Of a stretch of DNA of 39,261 nt, positions 1 through 11,568 are shown piece by piece. The translations under genes and the position numbers were made by a program. Source of the stretch: Amphimedon queenslandica (taxonomy: Eukaryota > Porifera > Demospongiae > Haplosclerida > Niphatidae); the NCBI RefSeq assembly GCF_000090795.2, contig NW_003546768.1, positions 8,867 to 48,127 on the forward strand, given 5' to 3'. The notes beneath the pieces were generated by a model that ran no database searches, was not told the origin of the DNA, and worked only from the letters and a program-made list of their open reading frames with translations. The stretch's first letter is position 1, and each line of letters starts with the position of its first letter.

Positions 1-28
1 CACACACACACACACACACCCACACACA
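1..28. repeat. (CA)n microsatellite
   Basis: An almost pure CA dinucleotide tract with one CCC interruption opens the window. It lies in what appears to be an intron of the NIDO gene that follows. Confidence 0.9.
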
Positions 29-150
29 TTATTAGTGCTTTAGTTTGTAATGTAGTGCAATTGTACACTAACCATTATCTGTTCATTTTATTAGTAACAC
101 AATTTATTGATCATTTCTCAGTTTATAACATTTACTTATACTATCTATAG

Positions 151-882
151 GTTTTTCGGAATGGGAACCTGCGATTGTATAATGATGATGATGATTTCAT
201 CAATTTAAATGTGCTCCAGTCTGGAGGCACTTTTTCCAATACTAAGACATATGCTAGGACTACTGCTGATCCAGGGCTAATACAGAGAGCTATGGATCAG
301 ATTAATGAAGGATTTCCTAATACTTTCTGCAGTGCATCTTCTCCTACACAATTAATAATAGCAACTTGGATAGATTATCTAAAAGCTGGCTTGAACCAAG
401 TTAGTATATTAATCACTTAATACATGAAATACTGTTAATAATATCTAGCTACACTCTAATCACTTTATTTATTATTTTTAGGGCAGTAACTTCCAAGCAA
501 TAATTGCAACTAATGGAAACAATACATTTGGTATTGCACTTTATGTTGATGTGAGCATTACATCAGCTACTACTGGAATAGGTTCATATGTTAATGATGT
601 TGATGTACCATCTGATCCTTCTTTCTTTCCATTTAATACTACCGTCATGGATGCCCCTACTATGATGCTTAATAGCAACATACCAGGGACATATATATTT
701 TCACTAAATGCTATACCACCAGGTATGACTATAGTACATGTATCAACTGTTCCACATAACTTGTATATCTTTTAGATCCTTGCAGTTCTGTCTGCTATTC
801 TTGTAAGCCCAGACTTGTTCAGTTGGCATGTGAGGCTATGAGGATCAATGGAGAGGATGTACCAGCTTCTTGCAACAATTAA
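151..882 (+). CDS. NIDO (nidogen extracellular) domain protein, 3' end only
   Basis: Three exons are visible: 151-399, 482-722 and 776-882. The first follows a TATAG acceptor, so the gene begins before the window. The reading frame contains VFRNGNL, then IIATWIDYL, then FQAIIATNGNNTFGIALY. This order, a strand ending in a Trp-containing motif followed by an FQAxxATNG...F strand, is the pattern of the extracellular NIDO domain found in nidogen and many invertebrate adhesion proteins. The last exon codes a short Cys-rich tail (DPCSSVCYSCKP...ASCNN) and a TAA stop. Intron 2 is only 53 bp (723-775). No transmembrane segment follows the domain, so a secreted or matrix protein is likely, but the upstream architecture is unseen. 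Domain call fairly firm; exact gene identity unknown. Confidence 0.75.
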
Positions 883-1964
883 CATTCCTTCTTATTGTGT
901 TTTATTATTGTTTTTGTGATTAAATTATTTTTCAGTAGTGAGTTACCAGTAGTCAATGTTAACAGTAGAGACTAGAGATATAGTTTTTATTATCAATTAA
1001 TTTTTTGTCATGGATTTGTTTTTATTAATTATTTTGCTAACAAATAAATGTCAGACAAGGAAAGGAAGAGAGTGTCATAAAGAGATTGTAACAGCTTTTG
1101 ATTATAAAATCAACTAAGAGACAGTAGAACAGGTACTATATAAAAAGAAAGATCCTATTGAAACAGATAAGCTGTACTACTATATACTGCTGGTGGTAGG
1201 TGGACATGAATATACTTTAGGAGTACATGATGAAGTAGTGTTGAAGAATGCAAACATTGAGAATACCAGTAATTAGTGACAATTAAGAAATCATACTATT
1301 ATCATTCATCATGTTACAAGCAGTATATGGTAATACAGTATGTACTAACACACATAACATTTTACTGTTGTAATGTGATCCCAACTGACAAGAATAGAAT
1401 TTGTTCTATTTTTAGTAACACGTCTATTGCCTTGTTGTACAGATTCTAAAACAAAAATTTGATTGGTCAATTTCAAACAGGTATGGTAGAAGCATCAGTA
1501 AAATCCAAATAGAAGCCACAAAGTATGTAATATACAGAAACCAGTGAAGGGCCTTTGATGTGTAGACTCCCCATAGCTCCAGTTACAATACTGTATGTAT
1601 ATCAAAGTTAAGATACCCTCTACTCAGTCATACAGTTTCTCATCAGCTGATGAAACTTTTAAAGAAAATGGCAGCTGCTTTCTAGTACTTAATGAGAGAC
1701 TGTTGTATATTGTAACAGATTGTTTGGTTATTATTATACAGAAGCTTGTGGCTAATTTCCATCAAATAAAACACACATCCTGATACAAGCAAAAAAATGT
1801 ATAGCCAACAGACATTTGGATGTCATATTATACATGGTAGCAGACATTAAAGTCAATGATATGCAGTAAGGAAAAATTATTGTGAAAAAAAATAAGTCAC
1901 AAAATGCCAAGGGAACAAACAAAATTACAAAATAGTAGTATACTAATAATATACTAATAATATG
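883..1964. other. Intergenic spacer between convergent genes
   Basis: This AT-rich spacer holds the 3' ends of the NIDO gene (+) and the coiled-coil gene (-). Short open frames, for example at 1595-1783, have no recognisable domain, no splice-supported extension and no paralogue in the window. I see no RNA gene or clear mobile element here. Confidence 0.6.
1043..1048 (+). promoter_or_regulatory. Polyadenylation signal of the NIDO gene
   Basis: AATAAA lies about 160 bases after the stop codon at 882 and is the first canonical hexamer downstream. It is supported only by motif and position. Confidence 0.4.
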
Positions 1965-2450
1965 TTACTTAGTAAACTCTTGAAGACGTGCCTGTACTTC
2001 CTCATCAGTTGCATCTTTACTTAGTCCCTAAATAAATATTGATACTATAAATAGAATATGATGTAATGTTACTAAATATAGCATCACAACTACTAATAAC
2101 TACTAAATTACTAATAACTATTAATAACTACTAATAATAACTGTTAATAACTAACCAGGTTTATTCTCAGTGTTGTTTTCTCATCAATTTCAGGTGGCTC
2201 ATTGATCTCCTGCAATGACTCAGCAAATTTCAAATCTTCATTATAAGTTTCATTATTCAACTGCAGCTATACAGACAATACATCAAAATACATATATACT
2301 ACTGTACACGTACATGTACATATTAATGTATAAAGATAATAAATAATAATAATAACAATAATATATATTAATGAATATTATTACATGTACATGTATACCT
2401 GCATATAACGGGCAATGCTTTCATCATCATTAACACCCTGTAAAGAGAGA

Positions 2451-2508
<58 letters not shown>

Positions 2509-5069
2509 TATTAATAATAATAAATTGATACCTGGTCTACCTGGTCAGTGAATGAATAAGTTGCTCTCCTTCCTTTAGCGTCTTTATGAGACTCAGTCCC
2601 GCCCCCTGAGGCCCCGCCCCCACTGGAATGACCTATAGTGTGTGCCTTCACTAAGTGAGGTTGAGTCTTTGGGGGCGGGTCAGTAGGAGGAGTAGGAGTA
2701 ACTTTATCTGACGGATTGGAAGAACTGGTGGGGGCTGGGTCTTTAATGGGAGTGGAGGTAACAGCTGCTGATAGAGCACTGTCGGGGATATAAATAAATA
2801 AATTCAAGTAATGCATAAATGCTACAACAACTTGATATGTACATGCACATATATATTGATGTACATGTATATTGATGTCTTTATGCTGTATGTGTAGAAA
2901 GTTTGAGCTGATTCCAACTTCAATTTTTCAAGTTACAGCCATTTTAAAAAGTAGCAAAAAGCAGACTATGGTAGCCCATGGGGTAGTACAGCATTAGTCA
3001 CTCATTCATTCATTGATTGCTGTTCATGTGAGTATATTGTCATGTTAATGGACTTACTCTTCTTTCATTTGTTTTGCTTCATCAAACAGTTTTGAAGCAC
3101 TCTTCATATTCTGCTGTACTCTCTCATCTTCACTCTCCAGAGAGAGTCTCCATGACTCCAACCTCTCTCTATCTCTATCCAGTTCTTCTTTTAAATTATA
3201 ATAATGTTGCTCACGGGACAGAAGTGATTGTTCCTTGTTATTAATGTTATTCTCTCTCTCGTCCAGCTCCAGCTGCTTACAATGAAGGTCCCTCTCTTTC
3301 TCAAAACGATTCTGAGTCTAAAAATTAAAAATAATAAAAATAATTAGTCTATACACCGATATTTTCATAATGTAATATTTAACCTGTTGCTCACTGCCAC
3401 TGTTCCTCAGGTCGTACTCCTTCAAACTAATCTCTTTATTCCTTTGATACAAAATATCAGACTAAAAAGTAATGGGTGACCCAATAAAAATAAGTAGAAT
3501 AGATTCAATTTTAAAGTGTGCACATGCTGTATGTACTTGTGTCTGTAGCTCCATTTCTTTTCTCTTAATGTCTGACTCTCTTTCTCTTAGACTGATCTCA
3601 AGTTGTTTTATCCTCTCTTCCTGTCTCTGATAAAAAATAACAAAAAACATTAAAAACAATAATAAATAACATTAATAGCAAAAATAACATCAATACATTA
3701 TTAACTAATAATGATTATTAGTAGAGATACCTTGAGTTCTTCAGCAGTGTCACTGGTTCTTGATTCATTCTTCAATTCTTGTTCTGATCTCCTCTTCTCA
3801 GCCACTTGTGAGACCAGATCCAGGTTCTGCTCAGCTTGCATCAACCTTGTCCTGAACTTATTCTCCTCAACCTACAAACAACAAACAACAAACAACATAA
3901 ACACAAACAAACAACAAACAACAACACACAAACAACAGCATACATGTACATGTACACATGCGTCAATGACATACTTTTAGATGCTCCACGTCAATATCAA
4001 GTTGTTCCTTCTCTGCAGTGAGGACTCTTATCTCTTCTTCGATCATCTTTCTCTGTCCGTCAAGATGCCCAATCTCTTTAATCAGTTTCTCCTTCATAAC
4101 CTTCTGAATCTCAACCTCTTCTCTTAAACTAGATGCAGTGTCCCCTGGAGGTGTGGCTGGGGGTGTGGGCTGGGGCTGAACTGGTTTAGAATATTGATTG
4201 TATTTAAATTCCACTGGGGGCTGCCCTCTGCCCCCCTCAATGGGACCTGAGTGATTTCTATATTGGGTCTGGGGAGAGTCAGGACCTCCATAATGGGACT
4301 GAGGATTATTTTGACCCCCATACTGGGTCTGGGAACTAAAAGGAGGGCTATTCTGACCAAACTGGGTCGGGGGCGGAATATTCTGTTCCCTGTACTGGGT
4401 CTGAGGATTACTTTCCCTGTACTGTGAATTATTTTGGCCCCCACGCTGGGCCTGAGGTGGTATATTATGACCCCCATACTGGGTCTGGGACTGCTGGCCA
4501 CTGAACTGGTTTTTAGGAGGCAGAGTGTACCCATAAAACTGGGTCTGGGGGTGGTGGGTGTGGCCAGTCTGAGAGTGGGTGTAGCCACTTCCATAATACT
4601 GTGGATCATAAGGTGATTTCTTTCCTCCATGATATTCTGATTCTGATGTGCTCTTGTATCTGCTCAATCCAGCCCCACCCACTGCCCCGCCCCTCCCAGT
4701 CGGCAGGACTGGACCTGAATATATTTTATTATGGGATGGCAGCGATACACTGTCGCTGTCGTCATAGCAACTAGCCCCACCTCCTCTGTACTCGTCAGGT
4801 TGTCCAGTGGTTGTGTCGTATCTGCTGGTGGGCGCGTTACTGTAGCCCCTCCCACTTTCATCATATTGACCATGCCCTCCTGACCCTGGGGGCCGGGCCG
4901 GCTGATTGTAATAAGCACCGTCAGGAGGTGTGGTCTGTTGACTCGGTGATTGGTACGGTATTTTGGGCGGGGCCCAGGGTCCTGGTGTGTTAGTGGGCGG
5001 AGCCTCTGAGGAGTATCTGCTTGGACGATGAGCTTGTGAAGGATAGCGGGGAGGAGAATAGTCAGCCAT
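1965..5069 (-). CDS. Pro/Gln/Gly/Tyr-rich coiled-coil protein, 9 exons, about 707 aa
   Basis: Coding exons: 3975-5069, 3731-3871, 3537-3626, 3384-3461, 3058-3317, 2532-2778, 2399-2437, 2156-2266 and 1965-2027. All junctions have GT..AG sites and compatible phases. The N-terminal ~310 residues are low complexity (Pro, Gln, Gly, Tyr, Ser) with degenerate repeats built on PQTQYGGQN-like units. Residues ~318-630 are strongly charged and coiled-coil (for example LREEVEIQKVMKEKLIKEI). A Pro/Ser/Thr linker follows. The last ~70 residues hold two short acidic helices, DDESIARYMQLQ and EDLKFAESLQE, that loosely resemble ubiquitin-interacting helices, then DATDEEVQARLQEF. I do not recognise an orthologue. 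The layout suggests a cytosolic scaffold or adaptor. The start is the first ATG of the frame (MADYSPPRYP); upstream GTG is not needed. The gene is head to head with the M13 gene. Confidence 0.75.
2451..2507. repeat. (TAA)n microsatellite in intron 6
   Basis: A near-perfect trinucleotide tract lies in the short intron between exons 6 and 7 of the coiled-coil gene. Confidence 0.9.
2866..2996 (+). repeat. Dispersed intronic repeat, diverged copy
   Basis: The segment containing ATTGATGTCTTTATGCTGTA, AGAAAGTTTGAGCTGATTCC, CAATTTTTCAAGTTACAGCC and a GCCCATGG block matches, in order, the tandem repeat units in the M13 intron at 8114-8455 and 29232-29565. It is a dispersed family of unknown class. 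No terminal repeats are visible. Confidence 0.65.
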
Positions 5070-5081
5070 CTTGAAGCTCAC

Positions 5082-5150
5082 CTGCAGAGGTGATAATTAA
5101 TAATAATAATTAATAATTAACTAATGCAGTGTATTAACTAATGCACTTAC
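5082..5150 (-). other. Probable 5'UTR intron of the coiled-coil gene
   Basis: On the minus strand GGAAG|GTAAGT (donor at 5150) is followed by a CTCTGCAG acceptor ending at 5082, thirteen bases before the ATG. A non-coding first exon upstream of 5150 is therefore likely. Confidence 0.5.
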
Positions 5151-5424
5151 CTTCCACTAACAGTGAGAGGGTCCTCTTAAAGACACTGGTCTATAGTCTA
5201 TGGCCTTCTTTCTATGAAGATACTTCTTTCTGGAAAATAATAAGCTGGCATGTGGGCGTGGTTTAGCCTTAAACCACACCTACATTGAGCTAATTTAATC
5301 TGGGTGTGTCTTACTTTAAGCCACACCCATTTGCTGATTTCAGTGATTTCCTTTCCGCCATTTTTCTCGTTCCTTCCTCAAGTTCCTCTTAGCATTTCTT
5401 TATAAAGGAAGAGGAGGTTCCTTC
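5151..5424. promoter_or_regulatory. Shared head-to-head promoter region
   Basis: About 270 bp separate the putative 5'UTR exon of the minus-strand coiled-coil gene from the ATG of the M13 gene. It holds CCGCCATTTT (about 5355-5364), a YY1-like motif. A second one, CAAGATGGCTG, overlaps the start codon of the minus gene. A TTTATAAAGG string at about 5398-5407 is only ~18 bases from the M13 ATG, too close to act as a normal TATA box for it. A bidirectional promoter is inferred from layout. Confidence 0.45.
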
Positions 5425-8400
5425 ATGTCTACTAACATACAGGGAGAGAGAATGGAGGACGAGCAGCACCTACTGTCTGGTCGCTCCTCCAAGGGCCCCA
5501 GTGCCTCCTGTAAACTGATAGTAGCTCTAGCCATACTGATACCCACAGCACTCCTCCTTGCTGCTCTAGCCGCCATTGCTGTACTAAGCGTCAGGATAAC
5601 TCACCTACAGGCCACCTCCAGCAGTAACTCACAGACTAACGTTTGTACCAGCCCCAGTTGCATCAAACTAGCTTCAAATGTCCTCCAGTTCATGAACACT
5701 AGCGTTGATCCCTGTCAGGACTTTTATAATTACTCCTGTGGAGGATGGGAGGCGGCTAACGTGATACCCTCTGGTTACGGATCTTGGGGGCTCTTTAATG
5801 AGTTGAACCAGCGGAACAACATTGCAATAAAAAAGCTCCTTGATGGAATGAAGTTGAGTGACGTGGATGCTGTGAAATTGGCTAGGAAACTTTATGAGTC
5901 CTGTATGGATACTGACGGACTCACTGCTAAAGGAGCGGAACCGATTAGGAACCTTTTGAGTCTCACGGGAGGCTGGGACCTTGTCGGAGTTATGAATAGT
6001 ACGTTACTAATTTTAGAACATGTATAGTACATGTTCTGTGTTTTTATCAATATTTTTATTATTTTTATCATTATTTATTTATTTATTTATTTATTGATAA
6101 ACCTTACTATTATCTTGTTTACCCTTTAAGCCTCATACAGTACTTGTACTTAATTTCATTATGCTTTCCTGTTTGTGTATCTTTATACATAAATAAACAA
6201 CTCAGTGTTAGTGTTTATACAATCAATAACACTTTTAGATATCTCTCCCTTCCTCCCTATAATGTAATTCTAATCATCATAAGTATGTACTACAGGTACT
6301 ACAGTATATTTAAATCCTTTCCTGTGTTGTTACTGTTAATTTGATTATTACAATGTAGCCTCTCTTAATGGACACTCTCTATAGCGTACAACTCCATTTA
6401 ACGGACAGCACCTAGTGTACCAATTACATTCCTTACTGTATAAAATAACCTCCACATAAAGGACACCTCTGTATAACAGAGACACAGTGTCCATTATAGC
6501 AAAGCTAGTCTGTACTATCATGTAGTGCTACACACTGTACTACAGTTCATTGAATTAGATTCATTTGGCTGATAGAATGTTTCTATTTTGTAAACTCACT
6601 CTAGTGTAGATGGAATGCATGTAGCCACATTATTATTATTATTATTATTAATAGGCTCCGCCCCCCAGTGGTCGCTATTCTCAGCTGATTTCAGGTCCTC
6701 TAAGTCTTACGGTAATGATGGGTTCTTCTCTTTTGGTATTTCAGTAAACGACAAGAACTCATCACAATACATTCCAGTGGTAGGGAATGGGACTAATTAG
6801 TGGGTGTGGTCATTATTAATTATTAATTGCTAGTTATCCCAGTCTGGACTGACGCTACCAAGTCCTGATTCCTATACTGATCCCAGTGCAGCCAATGTGG
6901 TATGAATCTAATTAATGGACTGGGTGTGGTCTTTTAATAATGATAATATATTTGTAGACCATCCCAGCCTTGAAGCAGTTCATAGTGTCAATACTCTCAC
7001 TGATTAATAATACTAATGGAGGGACTGGAGCAGCTGCTGCTGGTAGTGGATTTGAACAAGTTGCAGATCAGATAATAGACCTGGAAACCAGCCTTGCTGA
7101 GGTACATACACTGTACATGTACATGTATATTAATAGATCATTAATTGTTACTATTAATAGATCATTAATTGTTACTATTAATAGATCATTAATTGTTACT
7201 ATTAATAGATCATTAATTGTTACTATTAATAGATTATTGATTAGTTATAGCTATACATATTTATGTACAGTATATCTGTGGAATTTATCATCAGTTAATG
7301 TTGTATTTTTATTCTTCATTAGATATTTGTCAGTAACGTTGCCCTGAGAGATCCTCAAGCTACTTACAACCTGTACAACCTGACGGAACTGGCTAACTCA
7401 ACACTCTGGACACAAGTATGTGTTATTATTATTATTATTGTTTATTGTTTATTGTTGTTGTTGTTGTTGTTGTTGTTTACAGTTTAATTGGACCCAGTAC
7501 ATACTTGAAAGCTTCAAAGCAGCTCAATTAGGAGACATAGGGTCTGATGATATTGTAATTAATGTCAGGACCCCCTCGTACTTTAAAAACCTGTCACTAG
7601 TATACATTAATTATAATGAAAGGTAAGTAATAATAATAATAATAATAATTATTATTATTATTATCTTTTAGTGTTCTTGAGAATTATTTCAAGTGGCACC
7701 TGGTCCTCCAGTATATAGAGTACCTTGGCAACCAGTTCCTGTCTCCGTATTACCAGTATACCACCAGCGTACTGGGCAGTGGTAAGACGGAGAGGTACTT
7801 AACCTGTGTCAGTTCACTGGAGGACATCGTACCAATGACAGTATCAAGACTCTACACTGACTATGTACTAGCACCTGGTTAGGGACTATTATTATTGTTA
7901 CTATTTATTATTGTTGTTGTTGTTGTTGTTGTTGTTGTTATTTATTATCATCAGGTACTAAAGGTAATATCAGTGAGATGGTGTCACAGATTAAAACTGC
8001 CTTTCAAGAAAGACTGTCCAAGAATACATTCCTTGATTCAGTTACTAAACAAAGATCAATATGGAAGGTTTGTAAGATGTAACATGTAATGGATATTCTT
8101 GTACGTCTACATGTACATATTGATGTCCTTATGCTGTGTAGAAAGTTTGAGTTGATTCCAACTTCAATTTTTCAAGTTACGGCCATTTTAAGAAAACACC
8201 AAAAATCTGAAAAATACCCAAGGCTATAGTCTATGGTTTTTTCCAAAAAATGGCTCTGAAATCACCCCAAATTTTTATTACATTTTCTGATACATATTGA
8301 TGTCCTTATGCTGTGTAGAAAGTTTGAGATGATTCTGACTTCAATTTTTCAAGTTAGGGCCATTTTAAAGAAACGTCAAAATTCTGAAAAATACCTAAGG

Positions 8401-8920
8401 CTATATATATACTATAGCCCATGAATTGTTTCCAAAAATTGGCTCACATACAGTACTGTATATTATTCATGTATTTTTTAGGTTGGTAACATATCTCAGA
8501 TGATTGCCTATCCTGATGAAATCAGTGATAATAATTATTTACTTAATAAAAGTGCTTCTGTAGTACAAGCTAGTGGCCAGTACTTCATGTCAGCTGTTAA
8601 TCATGTGATTAACGGTAACACTGAGAACCTTCAGAAGCTGGGGAAACCAGTCGTTAAAACAGAGTAAGATCAATTCATGTACAGTACTAATGACTGATGG
8701 TTGATACTGTGTCTCTACCAACAGGTGGGAGATAGCCCCTACTGTAGTTAATGCTTACTATGAACCACTTTATAATGAGTTTGGTAAGAACCTGTTTATA
8801 TATTTATTATTTTTATTTATTTATTTATTATTTCTCACAGTATTTCTTGAAGGCATTTTGAATTCTCCATTCTTTGATGCTGGCTGGCCTGAGTAAGATT
8901 ATTAATTAATCATTAATGCA

Positions 8921-9015
<95 letters not shown>

Positions 9016-10075
9016 TAGTTATTTCAAATACGGTGCTTTTGGTGTAGTGGCAGGTCATGAACTTACCCACGGCTTTGACGATCAAGGTAATTAATTAGTT
9101 TATTTTTAATTATTAATTATTATTTATTAATTGTTTTTTCGTAGGCCAGCAGTACAATCAAGATGGTGTCCTCACCCCATGGTGGACTAATACTTCAGTT
9201 GCTAAATTCAAAAATAAAACTAAATGCTTTGTAGAGCAATATTCACAATATTCAATGTTTGGATATCACGTTAGTATACTATCAGTATATTATTAGTATT
9301 CTATATCATACAAGTATTCAACTAAGAGTCTATCTACAGTATAATAATAGATACAATCATTAATATCATTATATACACATAATTATCATCATTTAACAGA
9401 CTAGACCCCATACATACAGTTTATAATAGAAATTGCTCTCCCCCATTAGATCAATGGTGAGTTAACCCAAGGTGAGAATATTGCTGATAATGGAGGAGTA
9501 AAGACTGCCTTTCAAGCATATAAGAATGTGGCTGGTACGACCACACCTCCTAGTCTACCCTCTGTTGATCTTAATCCTGATCAGCTCTTCTTTGTAGCGT
9601 TTGGTCAGGTCAGTATATTATCAGTAAACTGTCAGTATATTATTAGTATATTATTGTAGGTGTGGTGTTCACTATTCTCTCCTCAGTTTATTGCCTCTAA
9701 TTTGAAGACCAACCCACACAGTCCAGGACCTTACAGGTACATATATATTCACTGATTACGATCAAAATTAGATTTTTGACAAATTTATAAAGTTGCTCTA
9801 TAATCAGGCCAGAGTCCCTGTACTACATGTACATGTACATGTACATGTACATGGTCTTTGGCTTAAAAAATTCATCAAAATGGCTGGGAGAGATTTCATT
9901 ACCTTTTCTAATGCATGTATACATGTACATTAATTTTAACCTAGCTGTCTCTCTCTTTCTAATTAATGCCCCCAGGGTTATAGGTGCCCTCTCCAATAGT
10001 GAGGAGTTCTCTTCTACTTTCAAATGTGCTGACAATACACGAATGAATCCTAGCAATAAGTGTGACCTCTGGTAG
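5425..10075 (+). CDS. M13 zinc metallopeptidase (neprilysin/ECE-type), 16 exons, about 760 aa
   Basis: Type II membrane ectopeptidase. Exons: 5425-5998, 6655-6779, 6834-6899, 6958-7101, 7323-7415, 7483-7622, 7672-7877, 7955-8067, 8482-8663, 8725-8783, 8841-8892, 9019-9086, 9145-9269, 9450-9608, 9660-9736 and 9976-10075. A short cytosolic tail precedes a hydrophobic anchor at residues ~31-56. The ectodomain opens with the family's Cys-rich SVDPCQDFYNYSCGGW. Catalytic features: VNAYY (~556-560), zinc site HELTH (~598-602), third ligand and Asp in GENIADNGG (Glu658, Asp662), His in NPHSPG (~722) and the closing CDLW. Using the acceptor at 9659 rather than a later one at 9686 restores a family-typical VWC segment. 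Length is normal for M13. Expected to cleave small extracellular peptides; the substrate cannot be read from sequence. All parts look intact. Confidence 0.93.
7131..7230 (+). repeat. 24-bp tandem repeat in M13 intron 4
   Basis: About four head-to-tail units of TAATAGATCATTAATTGTTA plus four more bases occupy the intron after exon 4. A degenerate fifth unit follows. Confidence 0.85.
8114..8455 (+). repeat. Two tandem units (~177 bp) of a dispersed repeat, M13 intron 8
   Basis: Two adjacent units each begin TACATATTGATGTCCTTATG and run through GTAGAAAGTTTGA, CAATTTTTCAAGTTA and a CAAAATTCTGAAAAATACC-like block. Unit 2 starts at 8291. The same pair is present in the duplicated M13 intron, and one diverged unit lies at 2866-2996. 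Confidence 0.8.
8923..9012. repeat. (ATT)n microsatellite in M13 intron 11
   Basis: About 30 perfect ATT units lie just upstream of the exon that encodes the zinc-binding HELTH motif. A shorter tract sits in the same place in the duplicated copy (30034-30087). Confidence 0.9.
9825..9853. repeat. Self-complementary ACATGT repeat
   Basis: A run of overlapping palindromic ACATGTAC units lies in M13 intron 15. Similar short tracts recur through the window (for example near 2380, 3945, 7110 and 30893). Confidence 0.75.
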
Positions 10076-11568
10076 CCATAGCAACTACTAGCTGCTGCTG
10101 AAAGTAACTAACTAATATTATTAATTATGTCATTATAGTATTATTTTAAACATTAATTAGCCGCCATATATTAGAACAATTATTATTTTTGTTAGTTCTT
10201 CCTTTATATAAATTTTGTACATTTAATTATTGTATTTAGAGTATTTGTGTTAGTAATTATTCATTTAGTGACTAGTACTGCTACTGTATTTCCATAGACC
10301 TGGCAGACTACACAATACAAGAACAAGTTTAGTTTAGAGATTGACTTGTGATGGCTTACAAGGTCTGAGCATGTTCTTATTCTCATTTGTGCTTAGATGT
10401 ACTACAGTAGTTATTGTGGTGGTATTGTTCCTCCTTTCTGGGAATTGATAGGAATTTGTTTGGAACAGCTATAGGCACTTAGGCACTACTAGCAATTAGC
10501 AACAAGTTGCCAGTAGTTGTTATGATTATAGCCAGCCTATCTAGTCATTTTTTGTTCAGATTTAATATACATTTTGAGACCCATATTCGATAAAAATGTT
10601 TCTATTTTAAGTAGAAACCTGTAGTAGTGTATGTTTCATGTATGACACTTTTATTATCAAATATTTCTGTGTCAATATGGCCAGCTGATGTACATGTAGC
10701 TTGATGATGCTAAACATTAATAGTGTGTACGTATAGCGTGTTAGCCTGTAGTTATTTTAGTGACTTTCATGATACTGACATTTGGCTGGTACTTAATTTA
10801 GCATTTTTGATCATTTAATATTAATAACTGTTAATAAATTAATCAGAAATTAAAGTTAGCACGAACTTGTAATTAATTGTGTGGTCTAGGTGTAGCTACA
10901 AGTACTATTAACGCTAGTAGTGATTTGTATATTGATGCTAAAGTACAGTCTATAGATATCTATAGATAGTAGCTTTAGAAACATTCAATATTTGGACAAA
11001 TACCTGTTATGTTTATGCTTTAGTCTCCATTATCAAGAGTAGATAATCTACTCTTGATCTACGTGTAGTTGTTTACGCATGAATGCCACATGTTAATTTG
11101 TGAGTAGATTATTAAATAAGGTCATCTATACCATACTGTATAATTATTATCTTGTTGATCATTTGTAAACACATACACTCATTCATTAATTACAAGTTTG
11201 ACTCCTCCACTGCATTCACACACACACCAATCAACAAACCACACTGTTGTGTGTCAAATTTGTTGCACATTTTGTTGAACAATGTTCCATTAGCTCAAAT
11301 GAGCATTGGACAACAATTAAACTACTGATTACTCACTGGGGAGGAGTTGAGACTGAACTTGCACTGTTTGTACTATTTGATGCCACTACTCCTCATCACA
11401 GATACTTGTACATGTACACACATAATATCCAGTTATATCAACACTGGACTCCCTCATCTGGGGATATCATCAGTTCATCACCTCTTAAAGTTAGAAAAAA
11501 ACCTCATTTAACATGTCAACACTCTAATATGCAGTTTATTAATGGTAGCAATCATTAATGTCATTATG
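10076..11568. other. M13 3' flank and spacer, duplicated elsewhere in the window
   Basis: No coding sequence is supported here. The segment from the M13 stop to about 11210 is recognisable, with indels, at 24609-25500. Landmarks include AACAAGTTTAGTT, CATGTTCTT.TTCTCATTTGTGCTT and GGACAAATAC..GTATGTTTATGCTTTA. The last part also occurs at 28195-28360. It is therefore part of the duplicated cassette. A short perfect-arm palindrome sits at 11032-11058. Confidence 0.6.

Noticed and set aside
5398..5407. TATA box for the M13 gene
   Set aside because: TTTATAAAGG is only ~18 bases before the ATG, too close unless translation begins at a later ATG.
6350..6510. Possible transposon in M13 intron 1 (GGACACTCT/AGTGTCC-type strings)
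   Set aside because: Short repeated GGACA motifs are present, but no clear terminal repeats, target duplication or coding remnant could be defined.
9823..10075. Overlapping open frames on both strands at the M13 last exon
   Set aside because: The plus frame before the CCCCAG acceptor is intron. The minus frame is a shadow of the last exon plus a palindromic ACATGT repeat.
11032..11058. Palindrome ATCAAGAGTAGAT-A-ATCTACTCTTGAT as another mini-MITE
   Set aside because: The ends resemble CAAGAGTA..TACTCTTG, but no 7-bp direct repeat flanks it and the inner bases differ from the family.
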